Position numbers and translations under genes: made by a program
The notes under the pieces: model-generated
The model's input: the letters and a program-made list of their open reading frames with translations, nothing else
Told to the model about the DNA's origin: nothing
Database searches by the model: none
Source of the DNA: Bifidobacterium miconisargentati
Lineage (GTDB): Bacteria; Actinomycetota; Actinomycetes; Actinomycetales; Bifidobacteriaceae
NCBI RefSeq assembly: GCF_019331675.1
Contig: NZ_JAHBBJ010000011.1
Span: 44,441 to 108,440 of the forward strand
Direction of reading: 5' to 3'
Length of the DNA: 64,000 nucleotides
In this document: in pieces, positions 20,481 through 29,561 of the stretch
How positions within the stretch are numbered: position 1 is the stretch's first letter
Layout: each line of letters starts with the position of its first letter

Positions 20481-22355
20481 TTACCCCTGGCTGTCGGCGC
20501 TCTCATCCTGCAGGTAATACACGTTTTGGTCCGAAGGATCGTTGGCCGATCCGACCGCACCGTGAAGGTACGGAATCCGTAGGAACGGTTTATCAGTGTC
20601 TGGAGGGACGAATCCACTGGAGCACATCCCGGAACACATATCGTAAAGGTAATCCGTACTGATGCCTTCCCGGAAGTAGTCGACCGTTACGGGGTGGGTG
20701 ATGATATCGCTCTGCGGTAGATCCTCACAATCCGAACCTGAACCGTAATCGCAAGTCAAATCACTATCCGGCCCCACAAGAGAGAAACCGATCCCATCCT
20801 GATAGAGCGTATCGGAATCCAAGTCATCCGTAACCGATAGATCCGAGGTGTATTGTCCATTGGCAAAAGCATCGCCGACACCTACGGATTTGGTCATTAC
20901 TCCCCAATCATTGATGTACACGCAATCGCCATCTTTCCGGCAATAGTTACCGACGATGCTTCGATATGACCCCTCAGACACCGCCGATACCATGTCATCC
21001 AACGTATATTCGTCAGGAGATTTCAGGCTCTTGTTCACCTCATCGATGCTTTTGTTCAACCGCGATGCGTAAGAATCCGCCTGATTCCCCACGGTCCGCA
21101 AGGTCATCGCATCATAATCGGTTGAACAAGAATGATCTTTTGTATATTCACTCGCCTTGTCGACCGACGAATTCAAAGACGCGAGTGCGGAAGAATCACT
21201 CGTATCGTATCCGCTGAGACCAGTCAACTTTTCCGCTGCCGCTTGTCCCTGTTCCACATTGCGATACGCTTCGTTGCAATACGCCAGAGCATCGGCCTGC
21301 GAGCCGACCTGCTGCGGTATCACACGTCCGATAAGCATCAGACATAACACTATGACCGCCATAGCCGAAACGGCATCAAGCACAGCCGGCAGCACTATCC
21401 GCATTATCGGCATCCGGGAAGGCCCGACCGGTCTTTTACCAACACCAGCCGCTTCTCCTACCGCCTTGTGGATCTCATCAAAACCGATGTCAAGCGGTAC
21501 GACGCCTCCGTAGACATCATCCCATTCATCAAAGGCGTTCAAGTTGTCACAACGTGACATCGCCTCGCCAAATGTAGGAACATTTTCGGCCATTTTCAAT
21601 ACGCGCGAGATATAATTCCGATTGCGCAACGTCTGCGGCAACCGTGATTCCAGGGGCTTGACCGCCTTATGTATCGCCGCAATTGCCATTTCATCGAGTT
21701 CGGCACGACCGATCAACGGGCGTAGCCGTCCACGTAGCCGACACCGTGATATCGTCAGGACGACTCCGATAAGCAGCCATAGCAAGGCAAGCGCGGCGAT
21801 GCACCACATCGCGATTTTGGTCGAGTTCAGTGGCAGGATTGTTCCTCGCATGATGAGCATGCCAGCAATGCCCACGCCGATCAGGGTCAATATAGCAAGT
21901 ATCGCCACGCTCCAGAAGGCCGCGCCATGACGATGGTACCGTGTCTGCAACGGCCGGATTTCGGCGCGATCATTGTCAAGACAATCGATCGTCTTATATG
22001 CGTATTGCAGTTCCCTGAACATCCGCCGGGCATCGTCCTCGTTCAAGCCAATGAGCTTATCGGCATGAATCGGTTTCATGGTCTGGATCTGGTGCGTGGA
22101 ACGGGCAGACTGCGTGATTTGAGGCTGTCGAGGTACCGGCATGGACATGCTTTGCGTCTGAGCCGCCGTATCCGTCGTGTCCGCGCTGCCGGACGGCGGG
22201 ACGGGTATCGTATTCAGAGGAACGGCATACCCGCCTGGCTCCTGTCGGGAGGCATTGGAAAACCGTTTCCGCGCGTGTTCCACTGATCGTCCGCAGCGTG
22301 GGCAGAACAGCGCATCATTCGCATCAATGCGAAATCCGCAAAACGGGCAGAACAT
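20481..22355 (-). CDS. Zinc-ribbon, three-helix membrane protein (paralogue 1)
   Basis: 624 residues. An N-terminal zinc ribbon (FCPFCG...FCPRCG, about 3-21) is followed by a low-complexity linker. Then come membrane helices at about 146-169 and 179-203, a cytoplasmic region of about 110 residues, a third helix at about 318-346, and a C-terminal domain of about 270 residues predicted outside the cell, with several paired cysteines. The middle region resembles its upstream neighbour in layout and in local sequence (EDA...LR/FREL before helix 1; LDI..D.I before helix 3), so the two are likely paralogues. Start is supported by AGAAGGGAG. Confidence 0.72.
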   Translation of the reverse strand: MFCPFCGFRIDANDALFCPRCGRSVEHARKRFSNASRQEPGGYAVPLNTIPVPPSGSADTTDTAAQTQSMSMPVPRQPQITQSARSTHQIQTMKPIHADKLIGLNEDDARRMFRELQYAYKTIDCLDNDRAEIRPLQTRYHRHGAAFWSVAILAILTLIGVGIAGMLIMRGTILPLNSTKIAMWCIAALALLWLLIGVVLTISRCRLRGRLRPLIGRAELDEMAIAAIHKAVKPLESRLPQTLRNRNYISRVLKMAENVPTFGEAMSRCDNLNAFDEWDDVYGGVVPLDIGFDEIHKAVGEAAGVGKRPVGPSRMPIMRIVLPAVLDAVSAMAVIVLCLMLIGRVIPQQVGSQADALAYCNEAYRNVEQGQAAAEKLTGLSGYDTSDSSALASLNSSVDKASEYTKDHSCSTDYDAMTLRTVGNQADSYASRLNKSIDEVNKSLKSPDEYTLDDMVSAVSEGSYRSIVGNYCRKDGDCVYINDWGVMTKSVGVGDAFANGQYTSDLSVTDDLDSDTLYQDGIGFSLVGPDSDLTCDYGSGSDCEDLPQSDIITHPVTVDYFREGISTDYLYDMCSGMCSSGFVPPDTDKPFLRIPYLHGAVGSANDPSDQNVYYLQDESADSQG

Positions 22356-22442
22356 CCGTCTCTCCCTTCTCTGACGTGTGTTTTGGTCGGCGCATACACC
22401 GTTGCAAACCGTACTTTTTTACTTTCCTCAATGACGCATTCG

Positions 22443-24095
22443 CTAGCTTTCCGTCGTTATCCACTCATTCTTGCTTTGCGCATCCATGTCGATCTGTTCT
22501 CGATCCAAAGGCACGAACGTGTTCCATGCGACCGGTACCTCTGAGTTGCTTGATGAATCCCATTGAAGATAAATGCAGATTGCACCTTGCGGGTCAGGAT
22601 TCCAATTTCCTTCAGTGCCCGAGACCCGTATGCCGCCATAGCCTCTTTCCTGAGCATCGGACATATATTCTCCTGACACGGATTGGCCGACGGGAACGCA
22701 ATCCACGACCTGCATCATGCTGGTCGTGAATGACTGCACGTCCTGATCATTGCCGAGCATGATATTCACGGCCGCATAGTAGTCATCTTCGGTCATGCCA
22801 CCCGGATATGGAGGATAGGTGACCGTTTCCCCGTCATTGGATTGGACTTCCTGATTAGTAGAATCGGACTCGTTCGAATCATCCGAATCGTTCGAATCAG
22901 CAGATTTAGCCGAATCGTCTGAAGACACATCATCTGAGGAAGCATCATCAGACGAAGTCGTACTGTCGTCAACTGTGACGGATTGGGCAGATCCGCTAGT
23001 GCCATCCTGCTGCGATAGGGCAATAACGACATTCAGCGTCACGCACAATGCCGCTGCCGCCATCACCGTCAACACGGCCGCCAAGAACGGCAGAATGTCC
23101 ACGCTCCAGAAACGATGGCTTGATTGATTGTCCGCATCAGACTCAGCCGATCGGATGCTTTCATCAAAGGCTCGCGCGATAGCATCGACATCGATATCCA
23201 GTCGTGCGGGAATCGCAGTCTCATTCACAGTAAGGTCATGATCGACATCCGCCGCCAACAAGGCTTCGCCCACGGTCGGTTTCCGTCTCATCGCCTTGGC
23301 AGCACGGGTGACAAACTCAGTACTGCGGCATGCAGCGGGCAACTGGGAACGCAACGGCTCATCATATGCGGTGATGGCTGCAAACGCGGACTTATAGACA
23401 ACGATTCGATTCCGGGCAATATGCGCTTCACAGCGAACGCGCATTATCAAGAATCCACCTATCAACAAAACGATCGCAATGACCGCCGTCAAACCGGTAT
23501 ACCCATAGATAATGCCCCTTGTCGGGTCGGTCACGATCAGGTCTTTCCACGGGCGTTGCGTTGCAATCGCGTATCCAACCAGAATCATTCCAATCAAAGT
23601 AACGATTCCGAGCACGATGGATACCGCCGTTAGTCCAATACGGGTACCATTCCACTTACGAACCACGTTACGGGCCGCATCGTACCGTAAGCGAATGCGT
23701 TCGGCGGCCTGTTGCACGGCATATAACGTACGTAAAACTTTGCCGGCGTCCTCCTCACTACGGCCAATCGCCTGTTCCGCAGTAATCGGCCCAGAGGCCT
23801 GAACCATCGGTTGAGACCATCCGACGGTAGTCGGAGAATCAGGAGGCTGCAGACCGGTTATAGGAGCGGTTGGCCGTGAAAGAAGCTTAGAGCTGGATGG
23901 TACGGCTGTCTGCACTGTAGTCGAGTTCATCGAGCCGTTCATTACATGGGCAGGAATGGCCTGCGATCCCGAAGGAGCATTTACCGATGTCGCTTGTCGC
24001 CATCTGGCAAGTGACACACCGCAAGTCGGGCAGAATGCCGCGTCCTCCGCCGGAATCTTACTTCCGCATTTTGGGCAGAATAGCAACGTTGCCAT
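22443..24095 (-). CDS. Zinc-ribbon, three-helix membrane protein (paralogue 2)
   Basis: 550 residues from the ATG at 24095, preceded by GGAGAGG; the frame continues upstream to 24365 but without family features. Layout: zinc ribbon FCPKCG/FCPTCG (about 6-26), linker, membrane helices at about 152-177 and 194-219, a cytoplasmic segment, helix 3 at about 329-360, an Asp/Ser-rich spacer (about 373-415), then a small extracellular domain of about 135 residues. The acidic spacer looks like a cell-surface stalk. The role is unknown, but cytoplasmic ribbon plus external domain suggests sensing or surface assembly. Confidence 0.72.
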   Translation of the reverse strand: MATLLFCPKCGSKIPAEDAAFCPTCGVSLARWRQATSVNAPSGSQAIPAHVMNGSMNSTTVQTAVPSSSKLLSRPTAPITGLQPPDSPTTVGWSQPMVQASGPITAEQAIGRSEEDAGKVLRTLYAVQQAAERIRLRYDAARNVVRKWNGTRIGLTAVSIVLGIVTLIGMILVGYAIATQRPWKDLIVTDPTRGIIYGYTGLTAVIAIVLLIGGFLIMRVRCEAHIARNRIVVYKSAFAAITAYDEPLRSQLPAACRSTEFVTRAAKAMRRKPTVGEALLAADVDHDLTVNETAIPARLDIDVDAIARAFDESIRSAESDADNQSSHRFWSVDILPFLAAVLTVMAAAALCVTLNVVIALSQQDGTSGSAQSVTVDDSTTSSDDASSDDVSSDDSAKSADSNDSDDSNESDSTNQEVQSNDGETVTYPPYPGGMTEDDYYAAVNIMLGNDQDVQSFTTSMMQVVDCVPVGQSVSGEYMSDAQERGYGGIRVSGTEGNWNPDPQGAICIYLQWDSSSNSEVPVAWNTFVPLDREQIDMDAQSKNEWITTES

Positions 24096-24378
24096 ATCCT
24101 CTCCTCCCATCCACCGTTTGGAGAGTAGTCCACCAAACCGAAAGACAGCTATACAGGAAATAGTACTCCCAGCGATATCGGCCACAAACGCTCGATATAT
24201 CTTCCACTGCAATCGTCCCACAGAATTATCATCTGCATAATCAGAAACCCCATTGCTCCGTATGGAAATCATCTGCCGATGCGCACAGAGATATCCACAA
24301 CTCGCCGGAAAACGGCAAGCTGCATCCACATTACTTATGCGGCTTGAGTGATATGTGCTCTGCATTTAGCGTCGAAAC

Positions 24379-25335
24379 ATGAGAGAACACAAAGCAGTAA
24401 CCGCATTGCTGCGGCAGGCGGAATCCGAACGACGTTGCGCCTATGGAAACAATGGAGCGCAGCGACGCGCCTTGAAGAGACGCGAATCAATCGGAGAGCT
24501 CGTCGCGCCATATCCGGCGGTGTACGCCGCCGCGCAGTATTGGAATGCTCTCAACCCTCCACAACAGACATTGCACGTCATCAGGGCACTGGCGCTGAAA
24601 CATCCTTCCTGGGTTTTTGCCGGGCTGAGCGCCGCATGCGCTTACGGACTGGAACATGCCTATCAGCTTCACGACGGCACCATTTCCATCGCAAGCACTC
24701 TGGTCAATCGCAATACGGATTGTTCAAAGCTCCGACGAATTTATATGAATGACATACGTCCATGGACCGCATACGGCATTCGTGTGACTTCTCCCGAACG
24801 CACACTGATCGATTGCGGGAATCAATTTGAATTTCCCTATGCCTTGGCTCTGTTCGACTCAGCCTTACGACGGAATTACACCACGACCGAACGCATCTGG
24901 GGACTTCTCATCCAGGTTTCGCCGGATACGTCCCGTATCAAACCACTGCTCGAATATGCCAATCCATTAAGCGAGAACGGCGGTGAATCATTGATGCGCG
25001 GTCTAATCAGGCAACAACACTTCGCTGCGCCGTTACTACAGGTGGAATTTCCCAATCCCGACAGTTCCCGAAGTCCCTATCGCGTCGACTTTTGTCGGAA
25101 ATTGGCCGACGGCCGCATAATAGTGGCCGAATACGACGGCATAGCAAAATATGCGGATGCGAGCAATGAACACCGTGCAAGTATTCTTGCCAAGCTGGAG
25201 TACGAACGACGTCGTGAAGCACATCTTAAAGCCAATGGCGTAACCGCAATCATTCACGTGTTTTACGAAGATCTAATCAAAGTGGACCAGCTCGCCGGTA
25301 AGTTGCTCAATGCCGGTGTTCCTAAGCTCCGATAA
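24379..25335 (+). CDS. AbiEi-like protein with C-terminal DUF559 (PD-(D/E)XK) domain
   Basis: 318 residues. The N-terminal half has the layout of the AbiEi antitoxin family of type IV toxin-antitoxin systems (WVFAGLSAACAYGLEH, then TSPERTLIDCG). The C-terminal third is a DUF559/Vsr-like nuclease fold. Candidate catalytic residues are Glu in GGESLMRGLI, Asp in RVDFCRK and the E-x-D of VAEYDG. No AbiEii-type toxin gene is beside it. It is divergent from the zinc-ribbon cluster, and five bases after its stop begins an array of three phased palindromes. Codon and base use is A/T-richer than the core genes. DNA binding is likely; nuclease activity is inferred. Confidence 0.7.
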   Translation: MREHKAVTALLRQAESERRCAYGNNGAQRRALKRRESIGELVAPYPAVYAAAQYWNALNPPQQTLHVIRALALKHPSWVFAGLSAACAYGLEHAYQLHDGTISIASTLVNRNTDCSKLRRIYMNDIRPWTAYGIRVTSPERTLIDCGNQFEFPYALALFDSALRRNYTTTERIWGLLIQVSPDTSRIKPLLEYANPLSENGGESLMRGLIRQQHFAAPLLQVEFPNPDSSRSPYRVDFCRKLADGRIIVAEYDGIAKYADASNEHRASILAKLEYERRREAHLKANGVTAIIHVFYEDLIKVDQLAGKLLNAGVPKLR

Positions 25336-25340
25336 TGAAA

Positions 25341-25506
25341 GGTACTTTCCCCCAGATTCAGCCAATACTTTGGGGAAAACTACCTATAAGAACTTATCAG
25401 AGGTATTTTTGCCCAAACAAAACCCAGTTTTTGGGGAAAAACACCAGATAACTGCATCCAATGGTACTTTTCCCTAAGAGGTTGGCTGTTTTTGGGGAAA
25501 AGTACC
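25341..25506. repeat. Array of three 44-bp palindromes on a 61-bp period
   Basis: Units at 25341-25384, 25402-25445 and 25463-25506 are each 44 bp and start exactly 61 bp apart, separated by two 17-bp unrelated spacers. Each has arms of about 14 bases (GGTACTTTTCCC-type left arm, TGGGGAAAAGTACC-type right arm) with one to three mismatches and a 16-base centre. They fill the gap between the convergent AbiEi-like gene and aroQ. They may be terminators, protein-binding sites or a transcribed repeat RNA. Confidence 0.8.
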
Positions 25507-25592
25507 ACAACAGGCTAACGGCAATGATCACGGTAGCGCCGGAGCCATCATCAGAACTACATCCGAAACGGCTTCAACACCTCACCGGCCTA

Positions 25593-26039
25593 TCAGCCGT
25601 TGACGATATGGGCGACGGCCTCAATGGCCAGCTTGTAGCCGTAGAAGCCCATGCCGGTGATGGTGCCGGTGGCGACCGGGGAGATCACGGAGCGCTTGCG
25701 GAACTCGTCACGCGCGGAGGGGTTGGAGATGTGGACCTCCATGAGAGGCAGGCCCGCATCGCCAACCATGTGGGCGGCATCGGCCAGGGCGTACGAATAG
25801 TGGGTGAATGCGGCCGGGTTCATCACCACGGGGGTCTTCTCGTCGGCGGCCTGATGCATCCAACGCACCATTTCGGCCTCGTCGTCGGTCTGGCGGACCT
25901 CGACGTCAAGGCCGAGCTCGGCACCCCATCCGGTGCACAGGCGGCGTAGCTCCTCCAAATCCTGACGACCGTAGACGTCGGGCTGCCGCACGCCGAGGCG
26001 GCCGAGATTCGGCCCGTTGACAACGATTACTTTGGTCAT
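25593..26039 (-). CDS. aroQ: 3-dehydroquinate dehydratase, type II
   Basis: AroQ catalyses the third shikimate-pathway step by trans dehydration. The 148-residue protein has the NGPNLGRLG start, catalytic Tyr in DVYG, the NPAAFTHYS segment and the catalytic His in MEVHISNP. It is 30 bases after aroKB, and the three aro genes aroC-aroKB-aroQ form one minus-strand operon. Confidence 0.96.
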   Translation of the reverse strand: MTKVIVVNGPNLGRLGVRQPDVYGRQDLEELRRLCTGWGAELGLDVEVRQTDDEAEMVRWMHQAADEKTPVVMNPAAFTHYSYALADAAHMVGDAGLPLMEVHISNPSARDEFRKRSVISPVATGTITGMGFYGYKLAIEAVAHIVNG

Positions 26040-26069
26040 GATCGCTCCTTTACCCGATGAGATTTCGTA

Positions 26070-27716
26070 CTAGTGCTGGATGCGGCGGAACGCCTCTTCC
26101 ACGGCGTCGGCGGGCGGGTTGTCGAGATGCACCACATGGCCGATCGAGTCGAGGACCACGAAGCGCAGCTGGTTGCCTCGGGCCTTCTTGTCGCGGTGCA
26201 TGAGCGCCAGCACGTCGTCGAACGAGCCGCCGTTCCACGAGGTCGGCAGTCCCAGGGAGGACAGCAACGAACGGTGGTAATCAACCAGATCCTGATCGAT
26301 GTAGCCCAGGATATGGGCCAGTTCGGCCGCGTACACCATGCCCACGGCCACCGCGTTGCCGTGGCGCCAGCGGAAGTGCTCGAGTTTTTCGATGGCGTGG
26401 CCCAACGTGTGCCCGTAGTTGAGGAACTCGCGCAGGCCCTTCTCCTTCAAATCGGAGGAAACGTGATGCGCCTTGACGGTGACCGTGCGCTCGATGAGCT
26501 CGGAGACCACGTCCTCCAAAGGCGAGCCAAGGAACGAGGATCCGTCGAAGCCTCGCAGTTCGTCGGCATGGGACTCCAAGATCGTCAGGATTTCCGGGTC
26601 GCCGATGAAGCCGGACTTCGCCACTTCGCCAAGGCCCTCGATGAAGATGTCGTTGGGCAGCGTGGCCAGCGTCTTGGTGTCCGCCAGCACGCCGGCCGGC
26701 GTGTAGAACGAACCGACCAGGTTCTTGCCCTGCGGGGTGTTGATGCCGGTCTTGCCGCCGGTGGAGGCGTCCACCATGGCCAGCAGCGAAGTGGGGCAGT
26801 TCACGTAGCGCACGCCACGCATCCATGTGGCGGCCACGAATCCGGCCAGGTCGGTGGCCGCGCCGCCGCCCAGTCCCACCACGGCGTCGGAACGGGTGAA
26901 GCCCTCGTTGCCGAGTCGTTCCCAGATGCCGTTGGCCACGGTGATGGTCTTGCCGGCCTCGGCGTCCGGAATCACGATTTCAGAGACCTCATAGCCGCCC
27001 TGGCGCAGCAGCGCGCGGGCACGGTCGGAGTGACGCTGCACGGACTGCGTGTGGATCAGCGCAATCTTGTGGGGCTTGTTGCCCAGCACCTCGACCAGAT
27101 GGTTCATGGCGCCTTCGCCGATGGCCACATCGTAGGGTTCGATGGCAGCACCGGTGACGTGGACCGTTCTCTCTGCAACCATATCAATCACTTTCTTGGC
27201 GGCGCCCTGCGGCGTGAGGCCGCGGGTGCGCACATGGACGTTGGCGACCCTGCGGAATACGGGGTCGCGTTCCTTGAACAGTTTCTTCCAGCGGGCGTTG
27301 CCGTCGCCGTTGAGCATGGGCCGGCCGCCACCGCGGTTCGCACGTTCCATGGCCTCGGCCGGGTCGGCGTCCAAGTACACCACGCGCCCGCCCTGGTCGA
27401 TGTACCGGGCCAGCGCGTCCTGGGTGGAGGGCGTCATCGGGGCGCCGCCGCCGAGGGAGAAGATGCCTTCGAAGTCCTCGAGGTAGTCGGCGATGAGCTC
27501 CGCCTCGACCTTACGGAATGCGCGTTCGCCGTACTTCTCGAAGTAGGCGGGGATCTTCATGCCCACCTCGCGCTCGATCTCGATGTCGGCGTCGGCGAAC
27601 GGGATCCTGATCATGTGGGCGATCTCCTTGCCCACACGGGTCTTGCCGGCGCCCATCATGCCGATGATGACGGCGTGCGGTCGGCGGTTGCGATGCGTCG
27701 TCTTGCGTGCTGCCAT
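26070..27716 (-). CDS. aroKB: Bifunctional shikimate kinase / 3-dehydroquinate synthase
   Basis: A natural fusion of 548 residues. The N-terminal 190 or so residues are shikimate kinase, with P-loop [13 protein letters not shown] and the FSLGGGAPM segment. The rest is 3-dehydroquinate synthase with [18 protein letters not shown], the [19 protein letters not shown] stretch, and zinc/catalytic residues in [20 protein letters not shown] and HGNAVAVGM. It thus covers pathway steps 2 and 5. Such fusions are typical of bifidobacteria. The ATG is two bases after the aroC stop. Confidence 0.96.
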   Translation of the reverse strand: MAARKTTHRNRRPHAVIIGMMGAGKTRVGKEIAHMIRIPFADADIEIEREVGMKIPAYFEKYGERAFRKVEAELIADYLEDFEGIFSLGGGAPMTPSTQDALARYIDQGGRVVYLDADPAEAMERANRGGGRPMLNGDGNARWKKLFKERDPVFRRVANVHVRTRGLTPQGAAKKVIDMVAERTVHVTGAAIEPYDVAIGEGAMNHLVEVLGNKPHKIALIHTQSVQRHSDRARALLRQGGYEVSEIVIPDAEAGKTITVANGIWERLGNEGFTRSDAVVGLGGGAATDLAGFVAATWMRGVRYVNCPTSLLAMVDASTGGKTGINTPQGKNLVGSFYTPAGVLADTKTLATLPNDIFIEGLGEVAKSGFIGDPEILTILESHADELRGFDGSSFLGSPLEDVVSELIERTVTVKAHHVSSDLKEKGLREFLNYGHTLGHAIEKLEHFRWRHGNAVAVGMVYAAELAHILGYIDQDLVDYHRSLLSSLGLPTSWNGGSFDDVLALMHRDKKARGNQLRFVVLDSIGHVVHLDNPPADAVEEAFRRIQH

Positions 27717-27718
27717 GT

Positions 27719-28906
27719 TCAGCGCATGTGCTCCGGCCAGGAGGCGAGGTACGCCTCGAGGTTGCGGTGGGTCTCTTCCACGCTGTCGCCGCCGAACTTG
27801 TCCAGCGCATACTTGGCGAGGGTGAGGCGCACCATGGCCTCGGCCACCACGGCGGCGGCGGGCACGGCGGTCGAATCCGAACGCTGGTTGATGGCCTGCG
27901 CGGCCTCGCCGGTCAGGACGTCCACCGTGCGCAGGGCCTTCGGAATGGAGGGAATCGGCTTCATGGCGCCGCGCACGCGGATCACCTGGCCGTTGGACAT
28001 GCCGCCTTCGATGCCGCCGGCGCGGTTGGACAGACGGTCGATGCGGCCGTCAGAGTTGACAACGATCTCGTCATGCGCCTGGGAGCCGGGGCGAGCGGCC
28101 TCCAGGAAGCCGTCGCCGATCTCCACGCCCTTGAACGCCTGGATGCCCATGATGGCGGAGGCCAGCGCCGCGTCCAGACGGCGGTCGGATTCCACGTAGG
28201 TGCCGATGCCGGCGGGCACGCCGTAGGCCAGTACCTCGACCACGCCGCCCAGCGTGTCGGCGGCCTTCTTGGCCTCGTCGATGCGTTCGATGATGCGCTG
28301 TTCGCCTTCCTTGTCCAGCGTGCGCACCGGGGAGGCGTCCAGCGCCTCAAGGTCGTCCGGAGTGGGCAGCGGCAGGTCGGGGTTCGTCTGCACGCCGCCG
28401 AGCGCCACCACATGGGATACGGTGCGGATGCCGAACACCTGCTCCAGGAACTGTCGGGCGACTTCGCCCAGGGCCACACGGGATGCGGTCTCACGGGCGC
28501 TGGAACGCTCGAGCACCGGGCGGGCGTCGTCGAAACCGTACTTGCGCATACCGGTCAGGTCGGCATGGCCCGGACGCGGACGGGACAGCGGGGCGTTACG
28601 GCCTTCGCGCGGCAGGTCGTGGTCGAGCGCGTCGGCGCTCATCACTTCGGTCCACTTGGGCCATTCGGTGTTGGCGATCTCGATGGCCACCGGGGAGCCG
28701 AGCGTCAGACCATGACGGACGCCGGTGAGCAGACGCACCTTGTCCTGCTCGAACTTCATGCGCGCGCCACGGCCGTATCCCAGACGGCGACGGGCCAGTG
28801 CCGAGACGATGTCGTCCGTGCTGATGCGGATGCCGGCGGGCAGTCCCTCGATCATGGCCACCAGGGCCTCTCCGTGCGACTCCCCTGCCGTCTGCCAGCG
28901 CAACAT
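27719..28906 (-). CDS. aroC: Chorismate synthase
   Basis: AroC makes chorismate from 5-enolpyruvylshikimate-3-phosphate using reduced FMN. The 395-residue protein has GESHG near the start, [11 protein letters not shown], the [14 protein letters not shown] segment, and the [15 protein letters not shown] motif. It is the first gene of the aro operon, 49 bases from the divergent prepilin peptidase gene. Confidence 0.97.
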   Translation of the reverse strand: MLRWQTAGESHGEALVAMIEGLPAGIRISTDDIVSALARRRLGYGRGARMKFEQDKVRLLTGVRHGLTLGSPVAIEIANTEWPKWTEVMSADALDHDLPREGRNAPLSRPRPGHADLTGMRKYGFDDARPVLERSSARETASRVALGEVARQFLEQVFGIRTVSHVVALGGVQTNPDLPLPTPDDLEALDASPVRTLDKEGEQRIIERIDEAKKAADTLGGVVEVLAYGVPAGIGTYVESDRRLDAALASAIMGIQAFKGVEIGDGFLEAARPGSQAHDEIVVNSDGRIDRLSNRAGGIEGGMSNGQVIRVRGAMKPIPSIPKALRTVDVLTGEAAQAINQRSDSTAVPAAAVVAEAMVRLTLAKYALDKFGGDSVEETHRNLEAYLASWPEHMR

Positions 28907-28955
28907 AGCTCTCCCTCGTTTCTTCGTTTCGGATACTAGGGGTTAATGTTAAGCC

Positions 28956-29426
28956 ATGCCATACCTGTTCACGCTGCCCGGTCTGCTATGTGGGCTCGCG
29001 CTGTCCTTCGAGGATGTGCGCCGCCGTCGTGTGCCTCTGCCGTGGGTGGCGGTAGGCGCGTTGGCGCAGATCATCGCCGATTTCGTGTACGGGGTGGTCG
29101 CCAATGACCTGTTCGCGCTGTTGCAGGCGCTGCTGTTCACCGTGCTGTGCTGTCTGGTTCAGTTCGCGCTGGCGCTGATCGTGCCGAAGTCGCTGGGATT
29201 CGGCGATGTGACGGCCATGGTGCCGATGGGACTGGCGGTGGGACTGCTGGGCCTGGTTGCGGTGGTCGTCTGGTGGCTGGCGATGGGCGTCGCCGGGCTG
29301 ATATGGATCGCGCTGTGGACCAGGTTCGATCCGCAGCGCGGTACGGGGTATGCCGGCAAGGTGCCGTATGTGCCGGCGATATTGATGGGTGCGATTATCG
29401 CGATTGCGTTGACGGCTCTTGGGTAA
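28956..29426 (+). CDS. Prepilin peptidase, short A24 family form
   Basis: 156 residues, almost entirely hydrophobic with about five to six membrane helices. The two aspartates of A24 aspartyl peptidases are visible: D20 in FEDVRRRRVP and D84 in GFGD. The N-terminal methylase domain with CxxC pairs found in PilD is missing, so it resembles the short CpaA/TadV type used for Flp/Tad pili. No pilin genes are in the window, so substrates must be encoded elsewhere. Its position between aroC and mltG is seen in other actinobacteria. No clear ribosome binding site is visible. Confidence 0.85.
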   Translation: MPYLFTLPGLLCGLALSFEDVRRRRVPLPWVAVGALAQIIADFVYGVVANDLFALLQALLFTVLCCLVQFALALIVPKSLGFGDVTAMVPMGLAVGLLGLVAVVVWWLAMGVAGLIWIALWTRFDPQRGTGYAGKVPYVPAILMGAIIAIALTALG

Positions 29427-29465
29427 CGGTTCCTCTGGCTCCTCCCCGGAAAGCGACGTCATTAC

Positions 29466-29544
29466 GGCTGAGGGGAGCGCCGCGACAATCCGCGATGCTC
29501 CCCTCGGTCAACTTCGCTGACGGCTCCGCCGTCGCAGGGCCCTT
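29466..29544. repeat. Palindromic repeat cluster (CCCCTC family)
   Basis: Arms CTGAGGGGAGC...CGCG and CGCG...GCTCCCCTCGG (29469-29507) form one hairpin. The right arm continues into GGTCAACTTCGCTGAC and GGCTCCGCC, a variant of the hairpin core seen at 8.9 and 39.2 kb. It lies in the gap between the convergent prepilin peptidase and mltG genes. Confidence 0.65.
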
Positions 29545-29561
29545 GTCGCCCAACGAGTCAT

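Noticed and set aside
24379..25335. A full type IV AbiE toxin-antitoxin operon
   Set aside because: No nucleotidyltransferase toxin gene (AbiEii) follows or precedes; the neighbour is the convergent aroQ.
25341..25506. A CRISPR array at the three 61-bp-period repeats
   Set aside because: Only three repeats, the repeats (44 bp) are longer than the spacers (17 bp), the repeats vary, and no cas gene is near.
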